Notes: generated from the letters alone by a model not told the origin. Positions 7,841 to 17,455 are shown, numbered from the stretch's first letter. The stretch is DNA of 64,000 nucleotides from BM520 sp964594665 (GCA_964594665.1 CAZQNY010000002.1:56428-120427); one strand, 5' to 3'. Numbers and translations are program-made.

Positions 7841-9739
7841 GAGCCAGCGGTATTTCATTTTATAATCCAGTGCAATCCATTTCCGGTCAAGAAGATATTG
7901 TAAAACATTTATCAAGTGCTCAGATTTTATGTCATTGGCTTCAACGGCAAGCTCATCAACAGAACAGGGCTTTGTAAGTAACAACTTCCGTATTCTGACC
8001 GCAATGGCATCGAAAAGGACTTTATTGAGGGTTGATTTATCTTTACGACAAAAATCGCATGTTCCGCAGAGGGCTGCATTTTTTTCACCAAAATAGGACA
8101 GTAACATTTTGCTGCGACATTCATCGGCAGTCTCAACATATTCGCGGATTGCATCAATCCTTTTGCGCGCAGCTTCTTTTCTGTTTTTATATACATTTTT
8201 ACTGATGGTGATATCCTTTGGAAGCATTACTGGCGAAAGAAATACTATCTGAGGTTTATCCGAAGCAGGGACATAGTCAACAATTTCAAAAGCCATTAAT
8301 TTATTAAGGCCAAAAATAAGCTGGTCCGTTTTAATACCTGCCTTTTGCGCCAGAGCCTGTTCATTGATAACAACATAAGAGGAAAAGACACCTGAATAAG
8401 ACCTTAAAAGAAGCTTTACCAAACCATCGTATTTAATATGCTCCACCTGAAAGCGATAAAGGTCTTCTTTTGACACAGTAAACATCAGGCGGGAGGGTGC
8501 AAGCATAGCTTCATTAAGCTGCAGGAGTCCTTCTTTTTCAAGAATTTTCAATGCGCTGAAAGCTATGGCAGATGGCAATCGGTAGTGCATTGCAAACTCA
8601 GTGAGGTTAAAATCCAGGGAGACATCCTTACCACCGCCAACAGGCAGTTTTGCATAATTCGTCAATGCCTTGTAAACAGTTCGGATATCTTTAAGATTGG
8701 GGAAAGTGGTTTCAAAGTTACGTTCAAGGTTTGCAATGTCCTGATTATCGTATAGTATCACCGCATAAGAACGTTTGAGATCTCGTCCGCCTCTTCCTGC
8801 TTCCTGGAAATAAGCTTCCAGGTTATCAGGTATATCAAGATGAACAACAGAACGCACATCAGGTTTATCAATACCCATACCAAATGCATTTGTTGAAACC
8901 ATAACCCTTATTTCGCCATTAATCCACTGTTTTTGGCGTTGGTCACGCAAATGCGAAGGCAATCCGGCATGATAAAAAGTTGCAGAAATACCCGCAGAAG
9001 CAAGATATTCAGCCACTTCCCGGGTCCGTTTTCGGTTTCTGACATAAACAATGCCGGTACCGGGAACGCCCTTAAAAACTTTCAGCATTCTACCATACTT
9101 ATCTTCTTCTTTATACACGACATAAGTAAGGTTTGGGCGTTCAAAACTCTTTTGAAATACATTGCGTTCTTTAAAAAGCAGTTTATCCTGAATATCTTCT
9201 ACAACTTCGGGCGTTGCCGTGGCGGTCAAAGCCATAACAGGAATGCCGGGAAGCATTTGTCGCACTTCGGCAATTTCCAGGTAGGGCGGCCTGAAGTCAT
9301 AACCCCACTGTGAAATACAGTGCGCTTCATCAACAGCTATCAAACTGATTTTCATTGCCTCAAGGTTCAATCGGATAGTATCGGATTTCAGACGCTCAGG
9401 AGAGAGATACAAGAATTTAAGGTTATCATTTACTGCATTATCTATCACATTACCGAGCTCGCGTTTGCTCATACCCGAATATAACGCTGCCGCCTTAACA
9501 TTTCGTTTTTTAAGGTTTTCAACCTGATCTTTCATCAGCGCAATAAGCGGCGACACCACCAGTGTCAGCCCCGGAAGTGCCAGGCCGGGGACCTGAAAAC
9601 ATATGGACTTACCTCCTCCGGTGGGCAGCAAAGCAAGGGTATCATCACCATGTAATACCGAACGGACAATATCCTCCTGAAGCGGCCGAAAACCGGGATA
9701 CCCCCAAAAACGTTGTAATATGCCATGTATATCTTCCAC
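7832..9739 (-). CDS. recQ: RecQ-family ATP-dependent DNA helicase
   Basis: A 3'-5' DNA helicase for recombination and repair, 635 aa. The RecA-like core shows FRPLQEDIV (motif 0), LLPTGGGKS (Walker A, 40-45), DEAHCISQWGYDFRP (motif II plus aromatic loop) and QEAGRGGRD (motif VI). The zinc cysteines are C541, C558, C561 and C564, with the same 16/2/2 spacing as E. coli RecQ but about 160 residues further from the N terminus. A winged-helix-like segment follows to the end, and there is no HRDC domain. The start is GTG at 9739, 16 nt after a TATATTTG -7 box (9756-9763). It converges on the serine palmitoyltransferase gene. Confidence 0.95.
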   Translation of the reverse strand: MEDIHGILQRFWGYPGFRPLQEDIVRSVLHGDDTLALLPTGGGKSICFQVPGLALPGLTLVVSPLIALMKDQVENLKKRNVKAAALYSGMSKRELGNVIDNAVNDNLKFLYLSPERLKSDTIRLNLEAMKISLIAVDEAHCISQWGYDFRPPYLEIAEVRQMLPGIPVMALTATATPEVVEDIQDKLLFKERNVFQKSFERPNLTYVVYKEEDKYGRMLKVFKGVPGTGIVYVRNRKRTREVAEYLASAGISATFYHAGLPSHLRDQRQKQWINGEIRVMVSTNAFGMGIDKPDVRSVVHLDIPDNLEAYFQEAGRGGRDLKRSYAVILYDNQDIANLERNFETTFPNLKDIRTVYKALTNYAKLPVGGGKDVSLDFNLTEFAMHYRLPSAIAFSALKILEKEGLLQLNEAMLAPSRLMFTVSKEDLYRFQVEHIKYDGLVKLLLRSYSGVFSSYVVINEQALAQKAGIKTDQLIFGLNKLMAFEIVDYVPASDKPQIVFLSPVMLPKDITISKNVYKNRKEAARKRIDAIREYVETADECRSKMLLSYFGEKNAALCGTCDFCRKDKSTLNKVLFDAIAVRIRKLLLTKPCSVDELAVEANDIKSEHLINVLQYLLDRKWIALDYKMKYRWLKK

Positions 9740-10052
9740 AATCTTAGTATCCTAACAAATATAAAAATTTATTCGATGGGTAACACCATAGTTTGCAATA
9801 CAGATGATGCTTTGCATACATCGAATACATGTAAAGTAGATCTAAATGAGAATTATTATAAATAATAAAAAAGGGTAGAACAAAACCCGCGGGATTGTTG
9901 TTCTAAAGGCGGATTTGAACAATTATAAAACCAAACTGGGCAAATGAGTCGGGAAAAAACAATAACTATTTCTCAGATATTTTCTATTTTTATTACGAGC
10001 GTGAATCGAAGCGATTATCTAATAGAGCAAATCACAATACAATAATAACAAT
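9740..10052. promoter_or_regulatory. Intergenic region between recQ and cydA with a palindrome
   Basis: This 313-bp AT-rich divergent region holds the recQ -7 box (9756-9763, minus strand) and an inverted repeat at 9877-9904: AGAACAA and TTGTTCT flanking the self-complementary CCCGCGGG. The palindrome lies about 150 bp before cydA, so it could be an operator for the oxidase operon. It does not match the FNR consensus TTGATnnnnATCAA. I see no small gene here and no clear -7 box for cydA. Confidence 0.5.
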
Positions 10053-11597
10053 ATGGAAAACATTGATTTAACACTGGTAGACTGGTCGCGGGCGCAATTT
10101 GCGTTAACGGCATATTACCACTGGCTTTTCGTGCCTCTAACGCTGGGGCTGACATGGATACTTGCAATTATGGAGACTTTCTACGTCAGGACAGGGAAAC
10201 AGGAGTGGAAGCAGGCAACAAAATTCTGGATGATTTTATTTGGTGTAAACTTCGCAATAGGGGTTTCAACAGGTATTATAATGGAATTTGAGTTTGGGAC
10301 AAACTGGTCAAACTATTCCTGGTTTGTGGGAGACATATTTGGGGCTCCACTGGCCATAGAAGGTATTATGGCTTTTTTCCTGGAATCGGTATTTATTGCG
10401 GTAATGTTTTTTGGCTGGAATAAGGTAAGTAAGAAGTTTCATCTTACATCAACTTGGCTGGTAGCTATTGGTTCAAACTTATCAGCTCTATGGATTCTTG
10501 TTGCCAACGGCTGGATGCAAAACCCTGCTGGCATGTTCTTTAACCCTGATACAGCCCGTAATGAGATGCTCAATTTCTGGGAAGTATTTTTAAATCCTGT
10601 AGCAATAAACAAATTTCTACATACGATTTTTTCATCCTATGTTTATGCCTCAGCATTCGTTATTGGTATAAGTTCCTGGTATTTGCTCCGTAAGCGCCAT
10701 GTTATCATGGCAAAGAAAAGCATTATCATTGCATCGGTTTTTGGTTTACTGGCATCAGTAGCAACTGTTGGCACCGGTGATGGCTCAGCATATCAGGTGG
10801 CACAGCATCAACCCATGAAACTTGCTGCAATGGAAGGGCTCTATGAAGGTGAAGAACGTGCCGATCTGGTTGTTTTCAGTTTCCTTAAAAAAGCAGAAAA
10901 TGCGGAAAACAGAGGACATAAAGAACATGTAATGAAGATTCATTTCCCCGGACTTCTCTCCTACCTGGCGTATCGTGATTTTGATGCATTTGTTCCCGGA
11001 GTAAAAGACCTGATATACGGAAACCGGGAGCAGGGAATTCTCCCTGTATCGGAAAAAATCGAAAAAGGAAAAATATCAATAAAAGCACTCTCCGACTACA
11101 AAAGATTTATGGAGGAAGGTAACCTGATGGCTGCTGCTGAATCCAGAACTCTTTTTGAAGATAATTTTGAATATTTCGGTTATGGCTATTTTGATGAGGA
11201 TGTCAACGCGCTAATCCCGAATGTTCCGGTAACATTCTATAGTTTCCACATCATGGTGGGCTTAGGTTTTCTGTTTGTATTCTTTTTTGTAATCGCATTA
11301 TTTATGAGCCTTACGAACAGGGTAGCCAGAAAACGATGGTTACTATATGCAGGAATAATAATGATCCCGGCAACATTTCTGGCCTCGCAGATGGGCTGGA
11401 CCGTTGCTGAGATGGGGCGCCAACCGTGGGTTATTCAGGATATCATGCCTACAATGGTAGCTGTATCGAAGCTTAATGCAGATGCCGTGAAACTGACATT
11501 TGTGCTTTTCGCCCTGATTTTTACCGGGCTGGCTATCGCAGAGGTCGGTATTATGCTTAAACAAATCAAAATAGGACCAAAAGAGGGAGGAAATTAA
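10053..11597 (+). CDS. cydA: Cytochrome bd oxidase subunit I
   Basis: The 514-aa haem-carrying subunit of the cytochrome bd quinol oxidase, which reduces O2 to water at high affinity in the inner membrane. Key sites: His23 in YYHWLFVPLTLG (haem b595 ligand, E. coli His19), the quinol-loop motif AMEGLYEGEE, FYSFHIMVGLG around the Met ligand of haem b558, and GWTVAEMGRQPWVIQ near the C terminus. About nine transmembrane segments are present. cydB starts one base after the stop codon, so the two are co-translated. The pair implies life under low or fluctuating oxygen. Confidence 0.97.
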   Translation: MENIDLTLVDWSRAQFALTAYYHWLFVPLTLGLTWILAIMETFYVRTGKQEWKQATKFWMILFGVNFAIGVSTGIIMEFEFGTNWSNYSWFVGDIFGAPLAIEGIMAFFLESVFIAVMFFGWNKVSKKFHLTSTWLVAIGSNLSALWILVANGWMQNPAGMFFNPDTARNEMLNFWEVFLNPVAINKFLHTIFSSYVYASAFVIGISSWYLLRKRHVIMAKKSIIIASVFGLLASVATVGTGDGSAYQVAQHQPMKLAAMEGLYEGEERADLVVFSFLKKAENAENRGHKEHVMKIHFPGLLSYLAYRDFDAFVPGVKDLIYGNREQGILPVSEKIEKGKISIKALSDYKRFMEEGNLMAAAESRTLFEDNFEYFGYGYFDEDVNALIPNVPVTFYSFHIMVGLGFLFVFFFVIALFMSLTNRVARKRWLLYAGIIMIPATFLASQMGWTVAEMGRQPWVIQDIMPTMVAVSKLNADAVKLTFVLFALIFTGLAIAEVGIMLKQIKIGPKEGGN

Positions 11598-11598
11598 T

Positions 11599-12732
11599 AT
11601 GTTTGAAAATTTATCACATCTCGCATTGCAGCAGTACTGGTGGGTCATCATTGCTTTACTGGCAGCTTTACTGGTTTTTCTGATGTTTGTACAGGGAGGA
11701 CAGACCTTTTTGCTGGATTTTGCAAAAAACAAGGAAGAAAAGTCACTTTTGATAAATACACTGGGACGAAAATGGGAATTAACATTCACTACACTGGTAA
11801 CTTTTGGAGGTGCTTTTTTTGCCTCTTTCCCATTATTCTATTCCACAAGTTTTGGAGGTGCTTACTGGGTTTGGATTGCTATATTATTCAGTTTTATCAT
11901 TCAGGCCATTTCGTATGAGTTCAGAAGTAAGCCCAACAACTTTTTTGGCACCAAAACCTATGATGTTTTTCTGTTTTTAAACGGTGTTCTGGGTACCGTC
12001 TTAATAGGTACAGCTGTAGGAACTTTTTTCACCGGATCGAATTTTAGTGTTGATCCTGTGACAAACTTTTCACAATGGGAACACCCTGCATATGGCCTTG
12101 AAGCGGTGCTGAACTTCCGTAATGTAGCTCTGGGACTGGCTGTGTTTTTTCTTGCCCGAATACTTGGCTTGTTGTATTTTATTAACACAATTGATGATGA
12201 CAATATTGCCAACCGCAGCAAAAAGGCGCTGTTAATAAATTCACTGCCTTTTCTGATCTTTTTTCTCTATTTTGCAATAACGCTGCTCATAAAACCCGGA
12301 TTTGCATACAATTCCAATACAGGAAATGTACAAATGGAGGCATTTAAATATCTTCACAACCTGATAGATATGCCACTGGTGGGTATAATGTTTTTAATGG
12401 GAGTACTTGCTGTTTTGGGTGGAATTGTAAAAGGCATGACCGACAAAAACCGCTATGCATTCTGGATTACAGGAACAGGAACTGTGTTAACGGTAATGGC
12501 ATTATTCCTTATTGCAGGACTAAACAACACCTCCTATTACCCATCGAACTTTGATCTGCAAAGTAGTTTAACAATCGAAAACAGTTCATCAAGTCCATAC
12601 ACACTAAAGGTTATGAGTTATGTTTCTTTATTGGTACCGGTAGTAGTGTTGTACATTTATTATGTATGGAAAAATATGAACAAAAAACGTATCAGCAAGG
12701 ATGAATTAAACGAAGATATTCACATTTACTAA
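11599..12732 (+). CDS. cydB: Cytochrome bd oxidase subunit II
   Basis: The 377-aa second subunit of cytochrome bd oxidase, with about eight or nine hydrophobic segments. It starts MFENLSHLALQQYWWVIIA and keeps the family pattern MFVQGGQTFLL, here a glutamine-rich variant of the usual DGFDLG stretch, as in other Bacteroidota. It is tightly coupled to cydA (1-bp spacing) and followed 11 bp later by a 42-codon membrane protein gene in the same direction. No haem is bound by this subunit in known structures; it is needed for assembly. Confidence 0.95.
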   Translation: MFENLSHLALQQYWWVIIALLAALLVFLMFVQGGQTFLLDFAKNKEEKSLLINTLGRKWELTFTTLVTFGGAFFASFPLFYSTSFGGAYWVWIAILFSFIIQAISYEFRSKPNNFFGTKTYDVFLFLNGVLGTVLIGTAVGTFFTGSNFSVDPVTNFSQWEHPAYGLEAVLNFRNVALGLAVFFLARILGLLYFINTIDDDNIANRSKKALLINSLPFLIFFLYFAITLLIKPGFAYNSNTGNVQMEAFKYLHNLIDMPLVGIMFLMGVLAVLGGIVKGMTDKNRYAFWITGTGTVLTVMALFLIAGLNNTSYYPSNFDLQSSLTIENSSSSPYTLKVMSYVSLLVPVVVLYIYYVWKNMNKKRISKDELNEDIHIY

Positions 12733-12743
12733 AACCCGACATC

Positions 12744-12872
12744 ATGCTAACACAAGTAATATACTTATTCAGCTGGCCCGCGCTAATCATTGCAACATTA
12801 ATACTTGCTTTTCAGGCCATCAAATACTGGGAAAATCGCTATGGATGCCATGATGGCACGCCAAAGCAATAA
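12744..12872 (+). CDS. Small single-pass membrane protein, putative third bd-oxidase subunit
   Basis: A 42-aa protein starting at ATG 12744 (MLTQVIYLFSWPALIIATL) with one hydrophobic segment at about residues 5-25, then a charged tail KYWENRYGCHDGTPKQ. It starts 11 bp after cydB and ends exactly where the convergent BASS gene ends (12872/12873), so the operon finishes with it. Position, size and topology are like CydX/CydH/CydS-type small subunits, which stabilise haem binding or block an oxygen channel in known bd oxidases. I see no convincing sequence identity to E. coli CydX, so the role is inferred from context. Confidence 0.65.
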   Translation: MLTQVIYLFSWPALIIATLILAFQAIKYWENRYGCHDGTPKQ

Positions 12873-13808
12873 TTAAACTGATGCCTTAATAAACCGGTGA
12901 GAAAACTGACTGAACGTAATATAAAAAGTCGTAACAAAAACCGATAAAACAGCACTGGGCAACGCAGTTACTGCATCAGGAAAAAAATTAAGGGCTACAA
13001 CAGCTGAAAAAGCCGATGATTTTATCACGGTAAGCAGAATCCCGGAAATTAACCTTTCGGGATTTTGCTTTTTACGCATTATTAAAAAATATATCCCGCC
13101 AAGGCCATAAACCGCAATCGTGAAGATAGCTGCCATCCACAGGACCAGAACAGGTTCAGCAAAAATAACATCGCGACTCAATCCAATTGTAGGAACAATA
13201 ACAAGAAAAAAGCCCCATTTCACCACCGTGGATTGTGCCCGCTTTGCATAATTCACAATCTTTGAATGCCGCAAAAAACGACTTATTATGATGGGGAAAA
13301 TAATAAGCTTTACAAGCAAAGGAAGGATCATTGCAGGGGTTACATCAGAGACGCCGAGAAAGAGAAAAAGCAGCAAGGGAGTAACGCCCAGTGCAGCAAG
13401 CGTAATTCCAAAAACACCATTTACGCTATAGGAAGCATCGCCTTTCAGAAGTATGGTAAAAGCGACAATACTGGGGCCGGCCGGAGCAGCAGCAATGATT
13501 ATCAATCCATGACGTAGCGCATCAAAATCGCCCCCTGAAGGTAATAAATATGCAAAAGCAATTACAATACCACCAAAAACAACATAGTTCAGAAATAAGG
13601 CTACTCCAATCTCCTTCCCTGGCTTCTGAAACGGTATCCAGTCGCGAAAAGAAAACCCTAATGTACTAAAAACCATCACCAATGCCAGTATCCATACAGA
13701 TATATCACCAAGAAAGCGGCTATGATCGCCCATAAGTAAACCGGTAATTATCGCCAGTGTTAAAACCACATCACGGTGATTTATAACCTTAAAAAATCTG
13801 CTTATCAT
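12873..13808 (-). CDS. BASS/SBF-type transporter (bile acid:sodium symporter fold)
   Basis: An approximately 311-aa membrane protein with nine or ten hydrophobic segments. The stretch GLIIIAAAPAGPSIVAFTILLKGDASYSV resembles the crossover region of the bile acid:sodium symporter / arsenite permease superfamily. The start at 13808 (MISRFFKVIN) is preferred; an in-frame GTG at 13841 would add eleven cysteine-rich residues. The substrate is unknown; members move bile acids, pantothenate, pyruvate or arsenite. It converges on the cyd operon with no intergenic base. Confidence 0.6.
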   Translation of the reverse strand: MISRFFKVINHRDVVLTLAIITGLLMGDHSRFLGDISVWILALVMVFSTLGFSFRDWIPFQKPGKEIGVALFLNYVVFGGIVIAFAYLLPSGGDFDALRHGLIIIAAAPAGPSIVAFTILLKGDASYSVNGVFGITLAALGVTPLLLFLFLGVSDVTPAMILPLLVKLIIFPIIISRFLRHSKIVNYAKRAQSTVVKWGFFLVIVPTIGLSRDVIFAEPVLVLWMAAIFTIAVYGLGGIYFLIMRKKQNPERLISGILLTVIKSSAFSAVVALNFFPDAVTALPSAVLSVFVTTFYITFSQFSHRFIKASV

Positions 13809-13857
13809 ACATTTAAAATTCACACATAAAACACAAAACACATCAATATGTTTTATT

Positions 13858-13900
13858 AAAAAAATGAAAGCCGGAAGTCATTCATTGAAATCCGGCTTTT
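13858..13900 (-). terminator. Terminator of the O-antigen ligase-like gene
   Basis: AAAGCCGGA (13867-13875) pairs with TCCGGCTTT (13891-13899). On the minus strand the stem is followed by CATTTTTTT. It lies 23 bp after the stop codon at 13923 and upstream of the BASS gene. The short poly-T on the plus side could also stop plus-strand transcription. Confidence 0.75.
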
Positions 13901-13922
13901 AATGAGAACCAAAACAAAAAAG

Positions 13923-15911
13923 TTATTTTGCTGTCGTTTTGCAATAGGCATCAATATATTTCTGCGCATCTTTAAACCCATATTTTACAGCATCCTGAAA
14001 ATAGGCACAGGCTTCATCTACCTGTTGACGGTTAATATGCACCAGCCCCATCATATAATGTGCTTTCCCGGCACGAGGGTTAATCTCTAATATATGATAT
14101 AGTATTTCACTGGCAGCATCGTATTCTTTTGCATTAAACAAAATAACAGCCTTATTAGTCAGTGCAAGCTGATATTCAGGTTGAATTTTTATGGCCATAT
14201 TCAAGTCTTTCAAAGCTTTATCATTAAAATCCAGCTTACTGTATGCCATTGCCCTGTTGACCCAGTAATTTGGGTTATACGGGCTCTCACGTAATGCCTG
14301 AGTATAAAATTTAATGGCTTCATTATGTTCCTCCAGGTAATAATGTGATTCAGCAATATATGATGAAATTGAATGATTAAAAGGATCAATATTCGACCAC
14401 TTGTTGTTGGCCTCTGTCATATATTTAATAATATTCTTATGATCACCTTTAGCTCTGTGAACCAATGCAATACGCTCTGCATGTTCAGATTTCAGACGAA
14501 TACTTGCGAAAGTCAGCATAAAGGGCAGAATAACTAAATTGGCTATTAAAACCGTAGTTAAAACCCATTGAGGAATATTCTGACCCTGTTTTTGGCGTGT
14601 TCTGCCTCTAAGAATGATTGCATAGGTGAAATATATTGTCAGCATTACCTGATGCGACATGCCTTTCTTTGGAAAAGTAAAGGACTGGATTGCCATATAT
14701 CCTACCAGGCCAAAAAGCAGACAAAGTGCCAGCAGGCGGTCGTCGGGATCTTCTGCCCGGTACCAGGCACGGAAGAGATAGATAAAGGCGAGGATAAACA
14801 GAAGGATATAGAATACAAAACCCACAAGTCCACTGTCGGACATAACCCACAGATAGTCGTTATGAGGTGTAACACTGTTATCGTAAAGGCCATACTTATA
14901 CTTCACAGTCTTCCAGTCACCGGCACCCTCTCCGAAAAGGGGTTTTTCTTTTACCAGCCGCATGGTAGCTTCCCAACGACGCAAGCGGGAGCTCGCACCA
15001 AACTTGCTTTTCTTATCAAAAGTCTTTTCAACACTTTGCGTCACTGTCGAACGTGCATTCCCCAGGTTGCGGGCCAAAAGCTCTGAGCCAACAAAAAATA
15101 TCAGCGCAGCACCAACAATAAAAACCATCTTAAAAATTATGGATTTAAACTGCTCTGCACCAAGCCTCCTTTTACCCGAAAGAATAAATAACAAACCGGC
15201 AACAACAAACCCCATAAACAGTGCTGCCCATACCGAACGTGTTTGAATCGAAATCAAAAAGAAAAAATTACCATAAAGAGCAATGGCGGTTAAAACATTC
15301 CAAATCTTCTCTTTACGGATATATTGATACAATACAAAAGGCAGGAGCAGGAATACACCTATACAATACTGATTTGAGCGCACAAAATTCACACGAACAT
15401 CATCCATATCACGAACCCCGCCGGTAGTGTTAAAGAGATACCGGGGGATATACTGCGCCAATGCCCATATCAAAAGCCCCAGCATAGTTACAACAGCAAC
15501 CTTTGCAAGAATCTTATGACTGTTTTTATGGTTTAAAACCAGCAATGAAATACCCATAAACATAAACATCAGCACGAACTTCGAAGAATCCATAATACCT
15601 TCACTCTGCCAGTTTATGGTGTTTATCAGCGAGAGAACCATCACAATAGCAAGCCCTCCATAACACAAAAACAAAGGATCGCGCCATAATGACGTATTAA
15701 TTGTATTTTTGTAGGGCTTTTTCTGAAAAAGAAAAAACAGTGAATATAACAGAATCGTCACCGATAAAGTTATATAACGCGGCCAAAGCTGCAGGTTTAA
15801 CAGTTTGGGATGTTGTATCAGATACACAACAAGCACTGTAAGGACAGTATAGATAATCGTAAGAATTGTTTGTCTGTCCGGTCCGTTTTTAGTCGTAGTC
15901 TTTTTTACCAT
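13923..15911 (-). CDS. O-antigen ligase/polymerase-like membrane protein with C-terminal TPRs
   Basis: A 662-aa protein from ATG 15911. Residues ~25-440 contain about twelve hydrophobic segments and the periplasmic-loop signature RRWEATMRLVKEKPLFGEGAGDW followed by HNDYLWVMSDSGLVGFVFY, typical of the Wzy_C/WaaL superfamily, which transfers or polymerises lipid-linked glycans at the outer face of the inner membrane. Residues ~500-660 form at least three TPR repeats, as in TALANKAVILFNAKEYDAAS. An in-frame ATG at 15956 precedes a TATCTTTA -7 box (15938-15945), so 15911 is the better start. It is divergent from rsmE. Acceptor and glycan are unknown. Confidence 0.82.
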   Translation of the reverse strand: MVKKTTTKNGPDRQTILTIIYTVLTVLVVYLIQHPKLLNLQLWPRYITLSVTILLYSLFFLFQKKPYKNTINTSLWRDPLFLCYGGLAIVMVLSLINTINWQSEGIMDSSKFVLMFMFMGISLLVLNHKNSHKILAKVAVVTMLGLLIWALAQYIPRYLFNTTGGVRDMDDVRVNFVRSNQYCIGVFLLLPFVLYQYIRKEKIWNVLTAIALYGNFFFLISIQTRSVWAALFMGFVVAGLLFILSGKRRLGAEQFKSIIFKMVFIVGAALIFFVGSELLARNLGNARSTVTQSVEKTFDKKSKFGASSRLRRWEATMRLVKEKPLFGEGAGDWKTVKYKYGLYDNSVTPHNDYLWVMSDSGLVGFVFYILLFILAFIYLFRAWYRAEDPDDRLLALCLLFGLVGYMAIQSFTFPKKGMSHQVMLTIYFTYAIILRGRTRQKQGQNIPQWVLTTVLIANLVILPFMLTFASIRLKSEHAERIALVHRAKGDHKNIIKYMTEANNKWSNIDPFNHSISSYIAESHYYLEEHNEAIKFYTQALRESPYNPNYWVNRAMAYSKLDFNDKALKDLNMAIKIQPEYQLALTNKAVILFNAKEYDAASEILYHILEINPRAGKAHYMMGLVHINRQQVDEACAYFQDAVKYGFKDAQKYIDAYCKTTAK

Positions 15912-15975
15912 TGGTGTTGATTGATATTTCGGTGGCGTAAAGATAAAAATTATCACATTAGTAAGAACAGCATTT

Positions 15976-16698
15976 ATGAATTTGTTTTACACACCAGATA
16001 TTGAAAACCATTCCGCCTTTATGTCGGAGGAAGAATCAAAGCACTGTATCAAAGTGTTACGGATGCAGCAGGGCGATGCGGTTTTCTCTGCCGATGGCAA
16101 CGGACATTTCTATAACGGTACGATTATTAATGCTTCACCAAAGCGATGTGAAGTCCGGATCACAGAAATTATTGAAGAAAAAAAAGATAAAACCGTCAGA
16201 ATTCATATTGCTATCGGGCCCACAAAAAACATCAACCGGCTGGAATGGTTTCTGGAAAAAACCACTGAGATTGGCATCGACACCATCACACCGGTGTATA
16301 GTTTTCATTCGGAACGCAAGGTTATAAAACCCGAAAGGCTGGAAAAAATTCTGCTATCAGCAATGAAACAGTCTCTCAAGGCAACCTTGCCTGAATTAAA
16401 GCCGGAAATGAAATTTAAAGATTTCATCAGGCAGCAGTATCAGGGAGAGAAATATTTTGCATATTGCGGAGAAATGGAAAAAAAGCTGCTGCAAAACAGC
16501 TATTGTAAAGGAAATGATGCAATAATTATGATCGGCCCTGAAGGAGGATATTCACCCGAAGAGGCAGCACTGGCAACAGAAAATGGGTTCAGCCCCATTT
16601 CACTGGGGAGCGCAAGGCTACGAACAGAGACTGCCGGCATTGTTGCATGTCATACCATTCGAATGCTAAATGAAACATCCATTTACACCTTAAAATAA
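15976..16698 (+). CDS. rsmE: 16S rRNA (uracil(1498)-N(3))-methyltransferase
   Basis: A 240-aa SPOUT-class methyltransferase that methylates N3 of U1498 in 16S rRNA with SAM. It shows the N-terminal PUA-like part (EESKHCIKVLRMQQGDAV), the knot entry AIGPTKNINRLEWFLEKTTEIG, and the SAM-binding MIGPEGGYSPEE plus SLGSARLRTETAG near the C terminus. Length is normal. It lies 5 bp upstream of the DUF4159 gene, and its start is 64 bp from that of the divergent ligase gene. Confidence 0.95.
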   Translation: MNLFYTPDIENHSAFMSEEESKHCIKVLRMQQGDAVFSADGNGHFYNGTIINASPKRCEVRITEIIEEKKDKTVRIHIAIGPTKNINRLEWFLEKTTEIGIDTITPVYSFHSERKVIKPERLEKILLSAMKQSLKATLPELKPEMKFKDFIRQQYQGEKYFAYCGEMEKKLLQNSYCKGNDAIIMIGPEGGYSPEEAALATENGFSPISLGSARLRTETAGIVACHTIRMLNETSIYTLK

Positions 16699-16703
16699 AA
16701 ATC

Positions 16704-17366
16704 ATGAAGATAAAACACTATACATTCCTTTTTATATTCATCCTTACCACCACAGTATCCCTGGGGCAGCTGCAAACAAAAATTGCGCTGATGAAATACC
16801 GTGGTGGTGGTGATTGGTACGCCAACCCCACTTCATTGCCCAACCTTATTGCATTCTGTAATGCAAACATCGGCACAGATCTGGCGCCTGAATATGCTAT
16901 TGTGGAGCCCGCGAGCAGTGATATTTACAACTACCCTATCCTACACATAACCGGGCATGGCAACATTCTTTTCAGCGACGATGAGGCGCGTAACCTGCGC
17001 GAGTATCTTATGGCAGGCGGATTTCTGCATATCGATGATAACTACGGCCTTGATGAATATATCCGGCCACAGATGGAGAAGGTTTTTCCTGAGCTGGACT
17101 TTGTAGAGCTTCCATACGACCATCCCATATATCACCAGAGTTACGAATTCGAAAAAGGACTCCCAAAAATTCATGAGCATGACAACAAGGCGCCACAGGG
17201 ATTTGGGTTAATCTATGAAGGACGTCTGGTATGTTTTTACACATACGAATGTGATCTTGGTGATGGCTGGGAAGATCAGGCCGTGCATAAAGACAGCGAA
17301 GAAACCCGGTTGAAAGCGTTGAAAATGGGCGCCAACATTGTAAAATTCGCTTTTACCCAGGAGTAG
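16704..17366 (+). CDS. DUF4159 secreted protein
   Basis: A 220-aa protein with a signal peptide (MKIKHYTFLFIFILTTTVSLGQ). The mature part fits DUF4159: RYRGGGDWYANPTSLPNL-like start, ILHITGHGNILFSDDEARNLREYLMAGGFLHIDDNYG, then a C-terminal KMGANIVKFAF. The fold recalls glutamine-amidotransferase/ThuA-like flavodoxin domains and family members are often encoded with MoxR/DUF58 modules, but this one follows rsmE at 5 bp. Function unknown; probably periplasmic. Confidence 0.85.
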   Translation: MKIKHYTFLFIFILTTTVSLGQLQTKIALMKYRGGGDWYANPTSLPNLIAFCNANIGTDLAPEYAIVEPASSDIYNYPILHITGHGNILFSDDEARNLREYLMAGGFLHIDDNYGLDEYIRPQMEKVFPELDFVELPYDHPIYHQSYEFEKGLPKIHEHDNKAPQGFGLIYEGRLVCFYTYECDLGDGWEDQAVHKDSEETRLKALKMGANIVKFAFTQE

Positions 17367-17455
17367 CAACACCCTTCTTCGCCAGGGCTGCGAAGGATCA
17401 CCCAATACAACAACGAAAGCTACAATAAATATTCAGCCCTGACTGGAGAAAGATA

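Noticed and set aside
9877..9904. FNR box before cydA
   Set aside because: The palindrome does not fit TTGATnnnnATCAA.
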